Of a stretch of 64,000 bases of DNA, positions 54,328-61,628 are shown in pieces; positions within the stretch are counted from its first letter, which is position 1; every line of letters begins with the position of its first letter. This DNA comes from JBNJGB01 sp051747385. Its GTDB lineage: Bacteria > Myxococcota_A > UBA9042 > PHBI01 > JACKFB01. The translations under genes and the position numbers were made by a program. Location of the stretch: the NCBI GenBank assembly GCA_051747385.1, contig JBNJGB010000008.1:124001-188000 (forward strand), given 5' to 3'. The notes under the pieces were generated by a model. That model was not told where the DNA came from. It saw only the letters and a list, made by a program, of their open reading frames with translations, and searched no databases.

Positions 54328-55175
54328 ACCGTACGCCGGGCCTCGCCAGCCGCCTGGGCACCCACCTGGTGCTCGTGCTGATCACCGTCGCGACCCTCTA
54401 CCCGCTCCTGCTCGCGCTGAAGATCGCCTTCAGCCCGGGGCAGGGCTTCTCCGCCTCCCTGTCGCCGGTGCCGGACACGCTCAGCCTGGCCAACTTCGAG
54501 GCCGTCGTCTCGGAGACGACCCCGGAGGGCGAGTGGCTCTTCGGCCGCCAGCTCCTGAACTCGGCGGTCATCGCCGTCGCCACCACGGTCCTGGGCATCC
54601 TCCTCGCCTGCACGGCCGGCTACGCCTTCAGCCGCTTCCGCTTCCCCGGCCGCCGCGAGGGGCTGTTCGCCTTCCTCGTGAGCCAGATGTTCCCGGGGGT
54701 GATGATGATGATCCCCTTGTACCTCCTCCTCCAGGAGCTGGGGCTCCTCAACGCGCCCCTGGGCCTCATCCTGGTGTACGCCACGACGGCCATCCCGTTC
54801 TGCGTGTGGATGCTCAAGGGCTACTTCGACACCATCCCGCGGGACCTGGAGGAGAGCGCCATCATCGACGGCGCCAGCCGCTTCACCATCTTCTGGCGCA
54901 TCATCCTCCCGCTCTCCATGCCGGCCGTGGCGGTGACGGCCCTGTTCTCGTTCATGACGGCCTGGAACGAGTTCATCCTCGCCTTCACCTTCATGGACGA
55001 TCCCCGGGCCTTCACGTTGCCGGTGGCCGTGAACAGCTACGTGGGCGAGAAGTCCATCCAGTGGGGGCGCTTCGCGGCCGCCTCCGTCCTCGTGTCCCTG
55101 CCGGTCATGGGGCTGTTCTACGCCCTCCAGCGCCACCTCGTCGGCGGCCTGACGGCCGGCGCGGTGAAGGGGTAG
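54324..55175 (+). CDS. Sugar ABC permease (MalG type)
   Basis: Second permease subunit, 283 residues, with six hydrophobic helices. Family features are TVATLYPLLLALKIAFSP at the N-terminus, NSAVIAVATTVLGILLACTAGYAFSR, and the EAA-loop motif EESAIIDGASRFTIFWRIILP (given in part), followed by TAWNEFILAF, where MalG has the conserved W-N-E/D. It forms the translocation pore with the MalF-type subunit. The start overlaps the previous stop (ATGA). It is the last gene of the operon; downstream is a gene remnant and no clear terminator. Confidence 0.92.
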   Translation: MNRTPGLASRLGTHLVLVLITVATLYPLLLALKIAFSPGQGFSASLSPVPDTLSLANFEAVVSETTPEGEWLFGRQLLNSAVIAVATTVLGILLACTAGYAFSRFRFPGRREGLFAFLVSQMFPGVMMMIPLYLLLQELGLLNAPLGLILVYATTAIPFCVWMLKGYFDTIPRDLEESAIIDGASRFTIFWRIILPLSMPAVAVTALFSFMTAWNEFILAFTFMDDPRAFTLPVAVNSYVGEKSIQWGRFAAASVLVSLPVMGLFYALQRHLVGGLTAGAVKG

Positions 55176-55176
55176 G

Positions 55177-55338
55177 GCGGCGCCTCCGCTCCTGCTGGGG
55201 GCGGCCGCCTCCGCCATCGTCCTGCACTTCCTCCGGGCGCGGGCGCGCCTCGAACCCCGCCCCCGGCGCTTCGTGCTCACCTACCTGGCCCTGGCGCTCG
55301 CCGCGTGGGTCGGCGAGGACACCTGCATCCGCCTGTAA
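55177..55338 (+). pseudogene. Possible remnant of a membrane-protein gene
   Basis: In one frame the DNA reads as a plausible coding stretch (LLLGAAASAIVLHFL, then RRFVLTYLALALAAWVGEDT and CIRL) but lacks a start codon and ends at a TAA that is one base from TAC; Tyr-rich codons continue after it. Another frame further on (about 55400-55470) gives W-, H- and R-rich sequence such as PWSPHWRYQRRS. This pattern suggests a decayed gene. No family was recognised, and chance translation cannot be excluded. 55339-55576 otherwise holds nothing I can support. Confidence 0.3.
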
Positions 55339-55576
55339 GGCCTCTACGGGTACGCCGCAGTCGCGGCCCGCACCAGAGCCTCTCGCAGCGCGTCGTCACG
55401 ATGCGCCCCGCACGTGGCGGAACGCCCCGTGGTCCCCTCACTGGCGGTACCAGCGCCGCTCGAGGGTCCTCTGCACGCGCCGCAGGCCCCCCCTCCTGCC
55501 GGGATGAGGTGGAGGGGGACGGGGCGGGCCCCGGCGGATCCGCCCCGTGCGCCTCAGGAGCGGGGCAGGGCGCCGT

Positions 55577-56485
55577 TCACTCGGTCATCCCCTCGGTGCC
55601 CTCCTGCTCGGTGCCCTCGCGGGGCTCGAGCTGCTCGACGCGGCTCTTCAGATCCTCGATGGCCTGCTGGACCGCGCGCTCCGCCTTCCGCAGCTCCTCT
55701 TCGGCCTGCGACCGCTCCACGTCGGCCTCGGCCGAGAGCTGGTCGAGCTTCTCTTCGAAGGCGTCGAGCTTCGACTCGGCCTCGTCGATGGCCTGCCGCG
55801 TCTCCCGGTCCACCACGTCGGCGGACAGGGACGCGGCCTCGTCGGAGAGCTCCTCGATGCGCTGCTCCAGCGTGCTCGCGCGCTCCTGCATGTCGCGCTT
55901 CAGCTGCTGCACCTGCCGCTGCGCCCCGGTGGGCTCCCCCTCGGCCTGGACGCGGCGCTCCTCGCCAGCCTCCTCGCGGGCCTGCTCGGTCTCCTCGCCA
56001 GCCTCCTCGGTCTCCGCCCGGGCGGTCTGCTCGACCTGCTGCAGGCGCTGCTCGAGGTCCTCGATGCGCTGCTGAAGCTCGTCGTGCCGCTGCTCCATCT
56101 CCTGCTCGAGGCCGCTCACCTCCTCCGGAGCCTCCTCGGCCTGGACGCGGCCCTGCTCGCCGGCCTCGACACCCCGGAGCGTCTCGGTCTCCGCGCCGGG
56201 CTCGTACTGCTCGGCAGCGCCGGTGGGCTCACCGAACTCGCGGGCGCCGGCCTCGGTCTCGTACTCCTCTCCGCCGGCACCGAACTCGGCCTCGTCGGTG
56301 CCTCGCTGCTCCGTCCGGGCCTGCTCCTCGAAGTCGAGGCCGCGCTCGGCTTCGCGTGCGGGAGCGCCGGTGCGCTCCTGCGTGCGCTCGACCTGCTGCT
56401 CCTCCTCGTAGCCCTCGTCGCGACACCCCGAGAGCGCCGGGGCGCACAGGGCGGCCGCGACGGTCCACAGCATGAACCGCTTCAT
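55577..56485 (-). CDS. Coiled-coil lipoprotein (302 aa)
   Basis: No named family. The signal peptide MLWTVAAALCAPALSGC gives a lipid-anchored Cys (about 21). The mature protein is highly charged: a Glu/Gly/Arg-rich disordered stretch up to about 125, then heptad-patterned coiled coil (LEQEMEQRHDELQQRIEDLE, VQQLKRDMQERASTLEQRIE) to about 285. The end is acidic. It resembles structural envelope lipoproteins in general character only. The ATG at 56485 follows a perfect AGGAGG. A near-consensus sigma-54 promoter lies about 80 bases upstream, suggesting control by a sigma-54 activator under stress or developmental signals. Confidence 0.75.
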   Translation of the reverse strand: MKRFMLWTVAAALCAPALSGCRDEGYEEEQQVERTQERTGAPAREAERGLDFEEQARTEQRGTDEAEFGAGGEEYETEAGAREFGEPTGAAEQYEPGAETETLRGVEAGEQGRVQAEEAPEEVSGLEQEMEQRHDELQQRIEDLEQRLQQVEQTARAETEEAGEETEQAREEAGEERRVQAEGEPTGAQRQVQQLKRDMQERASTLEQRIEELSDEAASLSADVVDRETRQAIDEAESKLDAFEEKLDQLSAEADVERSQAEEELRKAERAVQQAIEDLKSRVEQLEPREGTEQEGTEGMTE

Positions 56486-56563
56486 GGTATCCTCCTGCGA
56501 GTGCGTTGGACTTCGGGTGGTCCCGGTGGCTCTGCACGGGTTCCGGGACTGCTCGGGGTCCGC

Positions 56564-56579
56564 TGCAACGCGTGTGCCA
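56564..56579 (-). promoter_or_regulatory. Sigma-54 (-24/-12) promoter of the coiled-coil lipoprotein gene
   Basis: On the minus strand TGGCACACGCGTTGCA fits the sigma-54 pattern TGGCAC-N5-TTGCW exactly, with the correct GG-to-GC spacing. Transcription would begin near 56553 and give a leader of about 68 bases with AGGAGG before the ATG. No activator binding site was identified. Confidence 0.6.
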
Positions 56580-56702
56580 CGTACGCTGCCGAAGCCGGGC
56601 GGGTCGGGATGGGCGCGAGTCCTCCGCCCCACACCCCGGACGCGTGGCAGTTTGCCTCGGGGCGCAGGCTTTCCCCTCCTGTAGGCCACCCTTGGTCATG
56701 CC

Positions 56703-56828
56703 GTGGGCGGCGTCTTCTTCGTGGCCCTGATCGAGTTCAGCCTCTCCGTGCAGCCCGGGCGCGAGGCCGAGGCCCGGGAGGCGGAGGACGCGGCCCGAGA
56801 GCTGGATCCCCACGCCGAGGACCCCTGA
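56703..56828 (+). CDS. Possible small membrane-associated peptide (41 aa)
   Basis: A GTG-initiated frame with a hydrophobic start (GGVFFVALIEFSLSV) and a charged Glu/Ala tail, closing at TGA 56826-56828. There is no clear ribosome binding site. It could be a small membrane protein, a gene remnant or chance. The surrounding gap 56486-56937 otherwise contains only the sigma-54 promoter at 56564-56579 and the GGGAGGTG site of the next gene. Confidence 0.25.
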   Translation: MGGVFFVALIEFSLSVQPGREAEAREAEDAARELDPHAEDP

Positions 56829-56937
56829 GCGACCCGCCCGGCGGCGCTCCCGGGGCGTCCGTGTCGGGCGCCAGCGTTCTCGACCCTGGCCATCCGCGGC
56901 CTCTTTCGGTACCAACGGCGCCTCCGGGAGGTGCACC

Positions 56938-57474
56938 ATGCCCGAGTACGGATCCGACGAGGCCCGCTGCGCCGTGGACACGCGCCGCGAGGGCCTGCTC
57001 TCCCCCGTGGGCCACGACCTGCGGCTGGAGGTCGAGGTGCGCCGTCTGCGGGTCGAGGCCGACTCGGGAGCGGTCGAGGCCACCTTCGACCCGTCGTCGG
57101 TGAAGGTGCTCGGCGCCCTGGAGGCCGGCCGGGTCTCGCCCGTCGGGAAGCGCGACGCCCGGAAGATCGAGAAGCGGACGCGCGAGGAGGTCCTGGAGGC
57201 GCGACGCTTCCCGGAGATCGCCTTCCGGGGCGAGGCCTCGAGGACGGGCGAGGGCGCCTGGGAGGTGGACGGCACGCTGTCCATGCACGGCCGCGAGCGC
57301 CGCGTGAGGGCCCCGGTGCGGATGGAGGGGGCGCGCCTGGTCGCCCGGGTGGCCCTCCGGCAGCCGGACTACGGGATCGCGCCGGTCTCCGCCCTCATGG
57401 GGGCCCTGAAGGTCCACCCGGAGGTCGTCGTGGAGGTGTCTGTGCCGGCGGACGCGGGAGGCGACGTTGGCTGA
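56938..57474 (+). CDS. YceI-like domain protein
   Basis: A 178-residue protein whose sequence follows the YceI/lipocalin-like beta-barrel plan: LSPVGHDLRLEVEV near the start (compare the family's FxIxHl opening), an FDPSSV strand, KRDARKIEKRTREEVLEARRFPEI where the family has the xSVDTGxxxRDxHLrsxxFFdvxkyPxI block, and GEGAWEVDGTLSMHGRERRV for the G-x-L-T-I-x-G-x-T segment. YceI proteins bind isoprenoid-like lipids, but here no signal peptide is present, so it is probably cytoplasmic. GGGAGGTG precedes the ATG. The next gene's putative TTG start overlaps it by eight bases. Confidence 0.75.
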   Translation: MPEYGSDEARCAVDTRREGLLSPVGHDLRLEVEVRRLRVEADSGAVEATFDPSSVKVLGALEAGRVSPVGKRDARKIEKRTREEVLEARRFPEIAFRGEASRTGEGAWEVDGTLSMHGRERRVRAPVRMEGARLVARVALRQPDYGIAPVSALMGALKVHPEVVVEVSVPADAGGDVG

Positions 57475-57967
57475 GCGCGACGACGAGCGGGTCGAGCGGC
57501 GGGCCCCGCCCACGGTCCCGCAGCGGGCGGGATCGGCGCCCTTCCGGAACATGATCGCGGTGCCCGAGGGCGATCCCGGCTTCGGGCGCGAGATGACGCG
57601 CGAGGTCCGGGACTCGGCGCGGAGCCGGCTGGCCGCCCTGGACAAGGTCTATCGCTCCCTGCAGGAGGAGGCGCGCACCATCGTGGGCGCCACCCGGCGC
57701 GACCTGGCCCTCCACGAGGTGCCCCTGAACGGGACGAAGCTCCGGGGGCGCGTCTACCACCTCTACGAGCGGCCGGGCGGGGAGCGGTTCCTGTCGCTCC
57801 TCGAGCCGGAGCACTACGGGGACATCGACCCGGACATCGCGCACCGGGGCTCCTACCGGCTGAACCACGACGCGAGCTGGGAGCGCCTGGACGCGGACGA
57901 CACCGAGGACAAGCTCGCCTGGGCGGAGGTGGAACCGTCGGGGGAGACCGAGGGGACGACACCATGA
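57467..57967 (+). CDS. DUF2452-domain protein
   Basis: A 166-residue cytoplasmic protein related to the DUF2452 family (which includes human C1orf50). The match lies in RSRLAALDKVYRSLQEEA, a helical segment, followed by LRGRVYHLYERPGGERFLSLLEPEHYG, corresponding to the family's K-x-G-x-x-YHLY-x-R-x-x-G block (quoted in part). The biochemical role is not known. The TTG start at 57467 overlaps the YceI-like gene and is uncertain; other in-frame starts are later. Its stop overlaps the ttcA start by four bases (ATGA), so these genes are co-expressed. Confidence 0.72.
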   Translation: MAERDDERVERRAPPTVPQRAGSAPFRNMIAVPEGDPGFGREMTREVRDSARSRLAALDKVYRSLQEEARTIVGATRRDLALHEVPLNGTKLRGRVYHLYERPGGERFLSLLEPEHYGDIDPDIAHRGSYRLNHDASWERLDADDTEDKLAWAEVEPSGETEGTTP

Positions 57968-58857
57968 GGACGCGACTCGAGAAGCGGCTGCTGCGCCAGA
58001 CGGTGCGGGCGTCGAAGGACTTCCGGATGGTGGAGCCGGGCGACCGGATCATGGTCTGCCTGTCCGGGGGCAAGGACTCCTACACCATGCTGCACGTCCT
58101 GCGGCAGATGCAGCGGAAGGCCCCCTTCGAGTTCTCCCTGGTGGCGGTCAACCTCGACCAGAAGCAGCCGGGCTTCCCCGACCACGTCCTCCCGGAGTGG
58201 CTGGAGTCGGAGGGCTACGAGTACCGGATCGTCGAGCGGGACACCTACTCCATCGTCACGGAGATGATCCCCGAGGGGAAGACGTACTGCTCGCTGTGCT
58301 CGCGGCTCCGGCGCGGCATCCTCTACGACACGGCCCGGGACCTGGGGGCCACGAAGGTCGCCCTGGGCCACCACCGGGACGACATCATCGAGACGGTACT
58401 CCTGAACCTGCTGTACTCGGGACAGCTCAAGACCATGCCGCCGAGGCTGACGGCGGACGACGGCCGCAACGTGGTCATCCGCCCGCTGGCCTACTGCGCG
58501 GAGGAGGACATCTCGGCCTTCGCCGAGCACATGGACTTCCCCATCATCCCCTGCAACCTGTGCGGCTCGCAGGACAACGCCCACCGGCAGCAGGTGAAGG
58601 CCCTCATCGCGCGGCTGCACGCGGACAACGACTGCGTGAAGGGCAACATGTTCAACGCCCTCCGGAACGTGAAGGTGAGCCACCTCCTCGACCGGGATCT
58701 CTGGGAGCGCGTGGGCCTCACCGAGCCGACCGGGGAGGACGAGGCCATCGCAGCCCTCGAGGGCGCCGAAGAGGACGACTGCGGCCCCGACGACGAGGCC
58801 GCCAACGTCACGCCCGTCGCCTCCCTCCGCATCGCCCGAGCCGGCGGCAAGAAGTAG
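57964..58857 (+). CDS. ttcA: tRNA 2-thiocytidine(32) synthetase TtcA
   Basis: Fe-S-dependent tRNA thiolase (297 aa) that converts C32 to 2-thiocytidine in certain tRNAs. The PP-loop SGGKDS is at 34-39. The paired CxxC motifs that bind the cluster are CSLC and CNLC. GHHRDDIIETVLLNLLYSG and MPPRL match the family closely, as does the distal HRQQVKALI segment. The last 50 residues are a more variable acidic tail. The ATG overlaps the DUF2452 gene stop. A GC hairpin lies 48 bases after the stop. Confidence 0.95.
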   Translation: MRTRLEKRLLRQTVRASKDFRMVEPGDRIMVCLSGGKDSYTMLHVLRQMQRKAPFEFSLVAVNLDQKQPGFPDHVLPEWLESEGYEYRIVERDTYSIVTEMIPEGKTYCSLCSRLRRGILYDTARDLGATKVALGHHRDDIIETVLLNLLYSGQLKTMPPRLTADDGRNVVIRPLAYCAEEDISAFAEHMDFPIIPCNLCGSQDNAHRQQVKALIARLHADNDCVKGNMFNALRNVKVSHLLDRDLWERVGLTEPTGEDEAIAALEGAEEDDCGPDDEAANVTPVASLRIARAGGKK

Positions 58858-58905
58858 GCATCTGGGGTCAAGCCTACTCACTTCTCACTTTTGTCGGCAT
58901 CCTCC

Positions 58906-58923
58906 GCCGCCGGGGCCGGCGGC
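58906..58923 (+). terminator. GC hairpin downstream of ttcA
   Basis: GCCGCCGG (58906-58913) and CCGGCGGC (58916-58923) form an 8-bp stem with a minimal loop. There is no T-tract after it, so termination efficiency is doubtful. Confidence 0.35.
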
Positions 58924-59025
58924 GCTCCTGCAGTCCGGGGCGCGGCCGGGACCTGGCTGGCCTTGGAGTCGGTCGCTGCGGAGGACGGCGGCGCGCCGTT
59001 CCCTCCGGGCCGCCCGGCCAGCGTC

Positions 59026-59054
59026 TTGTGGTCGCTCTCCGATGGGGCTAGCGT
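59026..59054 (+). promoter_or_regulatory. Promoter of the toxin-antitoxin pair, possibly leaderless
   Basis: TTGTGG (59026-59031), a 17-bp spacer and TAGCGT (59049-59054). Transcription would start about at the ATG (59059 or 59062), implying a leaderless mRNA, consistent with the lack of a spaced ribosome binding site. Confidence 0.4.
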
Positions 59055-59058
59055 GGGG

Positions 59059-59289
59059 ATGATGGACTACCGGAAGCGACTCACCATCGAGCCGGGCAAG
59101 CGCGGTGGCAAGCCATGCATTCGCGGGCTACGCATCACCGTGTACGACGTGTTGGAGTATCTCGCCTCCGGGATGTCCGAAGACCAGATCCTCGCGGACT
59201 TCCCGGATCTGACACGCGAGGACATCCGGGCGTGCCTGGCCTTCGCGGCCGATCGTGAGCGACGCCTCGTGGGCGCCGATCGGCCTTGA
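59059..59289 (+). CDS. DUF433 antitoxin
   Basis: Small (76 aa) helix-turn-helix-like protein of the DUF433 family, usually the antitoxin of a VapBC-like pair. Visible features are RLTIEPGKRGGKPCIRGLRI, the typical opening (here to 20 residues), YDVLEYLASGMS and QILADFPDLTREDIRACLAFAA. It should bind and neutralise the following PIN-like toxin and repress their shared promoter. Two adjacent ATGs (59059, 59062) are possible. The stop overlaps the toxin's TTG start by four bases. Confidence 0.88.
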   Translation: MMDYRKRLTIEPGKRGGKPCIRGLRITVYDVLEYLASGMSEDQILADFPDLTREDIRACLAFAADRERRLVGADRP

Positions 59290-59618
59290 AGCTGCTGTTC
59301 GATCAGAACCTGTCGCCGCGCCTCGTGCGGGCGCTCGAGGAGGTGTTCCCGGGCTCCGACCACGTGCGGAACGTCGGTCTCGGGGCCGCGGACGACGAGA
59401 CCATCTGGCGCCATGCGGCGGACAACGGCTTCGCTATCGTGTCGAAGGACGCGGACTTCCACCAGATGAGCTTCCTCTACGGTCCTCCCCCGAAGGTCGT
59501 GTGGCTGCGCGTCGGGAATTGCTCCACCGATGCGTTCGAGGCACGTTTGCGTGCGCGAGCCGCCGACATCGCGAGGTTCGGCCAGGCCCCGGAGGCGGCG
59601 TTCGTCGTGATCGACTGA
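59286..59618 (+). CDS. DUF5615 PIN-like toxin
   Basis: A 110-residue protein of the DUF5615 family, PIN-like nucleases paired with DUF433 antitoxins. The N-terminal LLFDQNLSPRLVRAL carries the first acidic residue (Asp6) and the N-x-S/P pattern, ADDETIWRHAADNGFAIVSKDADF the middle acidic cluster (Asp-Ala-Asp), and VVWLRVGNCSTDAFEARL the last strand-helix. It probably cleaves RNA when free of antitoxin. The start is TTG at 59286, overlapping the antitoxin stop (TTGA). The pair is complete and apparently intact. Confidence 0.88.
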   Translation: MKLLFDQNLSPRLVRALEEVFPGSDHVRNVGLGAADDETIWRHAADNGFAIVSKDADFHQMSFLYGPPPKVVWLRVGNCSTDAFEARLRARAADIARFGQAPEAAFVVID

Positions 59619-59623
59619 TCGGC

Positions 59624-60082
59624 TCAGTGCCAGTCCAGCTCGAGGAGGCGGTAGCCGGCGTCGACCATGCCCAGGCGCTCGTAGACGGCGATGGCCCGCG
59701 TGTTCTCGCGCTCGACGTACAAGCGCAGGCCGCAGACGTCCGGGGCCTCCCGGGCCTCGCGGGCGACGTGGTCGTACAGGGCGCGGAAGGTGCCGCGGCC
59801 GCGGTGCTCGGGCGGCACGTAGACCGACTGGATCCACCAGAACCAGGCGTTGCGCCAGTCGCTCCACTCGCGGGTGATGAGCAGGCCGCCGACCAACTCG
59901 CCGCCGGACTCGGCCACGTGGTATCGCCCGCGGGCCGGGTCGGCGAGGGCGGCCTCGACGCCGGCCCGGAGGCGGTCGGGCTCCAGCGAGCGCCCCTCGG
60001 TCTCCCGGGCCATGCGCTGGTTGAAGTCCGCGAGACGCGCGGCGTCCTCGGGGCGTGCGTAGCGGATGTGGAGGTCGGTCAT
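59624..60082 (-). CDS. GNAT family N-acetyltransferase
   Basis: A 152-residue acyl-CoA-dependent acetyltransferase. The fold markers are IRYARPEDAARLADF at the N-terminus, WFWWIQSVYVPPEHRGRGTF, where V-x-P-x-x-R-G-x-G binds the CoA pyrophosphate, and LYVERENTRAIAVYERLGMV, the conserved N-x-x-A-x-x-x-Y-x-x-x-G-F/M motif. The substrate is not predictable; a small molecule or protein N-terminus is usual. The ATG overlaps the upstream mtaB stop by four bases on the minus strand, so it is translated from the same message, and it converges with the toxin gene with a five-base gap. Confidence 0.9.
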   Translation of the reverse strand: MTDLHIRYARPEDAARLADFNQRMARETEGRSLEPDRLRAGVEAALADPARGRYHVAESGGELVGGLLITREWSDWRNAWFWWIQSVYVPPEHRGRGTFRALYDHVAREAREAPDVCGLRLYVERENTRAIAVYERLGMVDAGYRLLELDWH

Positions 60083-61560
60083 GCCGCCTCCTCCGCATCC
60101 CCTGCGGCCGTCGGGCGGCCGACCAGGACGGCGTCGCCGGAGCGCTCCCGCAGGTGCAGGGCCTCGGGCTCGACGGTGACGAAGCGGTTGGCCACGGCGT
60201 CCGGATCCGCGACCGGCACCGCGACCCGGTAGTAGTTGTCCGTGTGACCGGCGACCCAGGCCCGGGCGCCGGGTGGGAGGGGGCGGTCGCCCGGAGCACG
60301 GGTGGGCCCCTCCACGAGGATCCGCAGCGGCCTGCCGGCCTCCAGGACTCCGCCGTAGCGGGCCGCCAGGCGCTCGGTGCTGAGCGCCATCAGGGCCTTC
60401 ACCCGGCGCTTGCGCTCCTCTCGCGGCACCTCCTCGTCGAGCCGGGTGGCCGCCGTGCCCTCCCGCTCGCTGTAGGGGAAGACATGCAGGCGGTGCCAGG
60501 GGAGGTCCTCCAGGCGCTCCAGGGTCCACCGGAACGCGTCGTCCGTCTCGCCCGGGAACCCGGCGATGACGTCCATGCCCACGAAGACGCCGCCGACGAG
60601 GTCCCGCGCCCGGGCCAGCCGACGCCCCATGTCGTCCAGGGCCTGCAGCGTCTCCACGACGGTGTCGGCCGTGTAGCGCCGCTTCATGCGCTTGAGCACG
60701 CGGGGGTGCGGGCTCTGGAGCGACAGGTGGACGTGCGGGCAGAGGCGAGGCTCGCGCTCCATCAGGCCCCGCAGCCGCGGCGACGTCTCCCGCGGGTCGA
60801 GGCTGGACACGCGGAGGCGGGGGAGGTCGGTCTCCCGGAGCAGCATCTCCACCAGGTCCTCGAAGCCCACGCCGTCGCCGAGGTCGTGCCCGAAGTCGCC
60901 AAGGTCGTGCCCGAAGTCGCCGAGCGCCGTCCCCGTGAGCACGACCTCCTGCGCGCCGCGCTCCACGACCGAGCGCACCTGCCGCACCAGCTCGACGGGT
61001 CGCAGGCTCCGGGCCGGCCCCCGGGCGTAGGGGATGATGCAGAAGGTGCAGAACGCGTCGCAGCCCTCCTGGACCTTGAGGAAGACCCGGGTACGCCCCT
61101 CCACGGCCTCCGGCGCCAGGAACGACCGCTCCGGCTCCGGCCAGGCCCGCTCCGGGTCGTGGCGGGGCTTCTTGCGCTCGGGATAGGGCGCGACGTCGCC
61201 GAGGATGGTCCCGTCGGCGTCCCCCTCCGTGAGCAGGTCCATCAGCCGCGGCTTGTCCTGGTTGCCGACGACCGCGTCGACGCCCCGGGTGGCCGCGTAG
61301 CGGTCCGGGGCCACCTCGGCGCCGCAGCCCGTGACGACCACGCGAGCCTCCGGGTGCCGGCGGGCCAGGCGGCGGACGCTCTTGCGGCTCTGGCGATCCG
61401 CCTCGTCCGTGACCGTGCACGAGTTCACGACCACCAGGTCCGGCTCCTCGTCCGGCGCAGCCGGCTGCCAGCCCCGGCGGCCCAGCTCGGCCTGCAGGAG
61501 GTCGCTGTCGTAGCCGTTGGCCTTGCAGCCCAGCGTGTGGATCCGATACCGGCCGCCCAT
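60079..61560 (-). CDS. mtaB: tRNA N6-threonylcarbamoyladenosine(37) methylthiotransferase MtaB
   Basis: Radical SAM enzyme (493 aa) of the MiaB family that methylthiolates t6A37 of tRNAs. The N-terminal UPF0004 domain has three cluster-binding cysteines (LGCKANGYD, NSCTVTDEAD, GCGAEVAP), the radical SAM core EGCDAFCTFCIIPYARG, and a C-terminal TRAM-like region. The motifs GCKAN and NSCTVT fit MtaB more than MiaB. Within the core is an exact duplication of seven residues (GDFGHDL twice) made by a 21-bp tandem repeat at 60874-60915, probably in a surface loop. ATG 61560 follows GGGGAG; GTG 61563 is an alternative. Confidence 0.92.
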   Translation of the reverse strand: MGGRYRIHTLGCKANGYDSDLLQAELGRRGWQPAAPDEEPDLVVVNSCTVTDEADRQSRKSVRRLARRHPEARVVVTGCGAEVAPDRYAATRGVDAVVGNQDKPRLMDLLTEGDADGTILGDVAPYPERKKPRHDPERAWPEPERSFLAPEAVEGRTRVFLKVQEGCDAFCTFCIIPYARGPARSLRPVELVRQVRSVVERGAQEVVLTGTALGDFGHDLGDFGHDLGDGVGFEDLVEMLLRETDLPRLRVSSLDPRETSPRLRGLMEREPRLCPHVHLSLQSPHPRVLKRMKRRYTADTVVETLQALDDMGRRLARARDLVGGVFVGMDVIAGFPGETDDAFRWTLERLEDLPWHRLHVFPYSEREGTAATRLDEEVPREERKRRVKALMALSTERLAARYGGVLEAGRPLRILVEGPTRAPGDRPLPPGARAWVAGHTDNYYRVAVPVADPDAVANRFVTVEPEALHLRERSGDAVLVGRPTAAGDAEEAA

Positions 61561-61590
61561 CACCGCTCCCCGGGACCGTGGTGGCCGGGG

Positions 61591-61619
61591 ACGCTACGCA
61601 GGCGCGGCGGGGCTGTAAA
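61591..61619 (-). promoter_or_regulatory. Promoter of the mtaB-GNAT operon
   Basis: On the minus strand TTTACA (61619-61614, five of six), a 17-bp spacer and TAGCGT (61596-61591), about 30 bases before the mtaB ATG. The -10 hexamer is identical to that of the toxin-antitoxin promoter. Confidence 0.5.
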
Positions 61620-61628
61620 GGACCCGGT

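Noticed and set aside
56652..56664. A second sigma-54 site (TGGCAGTTTGC)
   Set aside because: The distance between the GG and GC elements is too short for a functional -24/-12 promoter.
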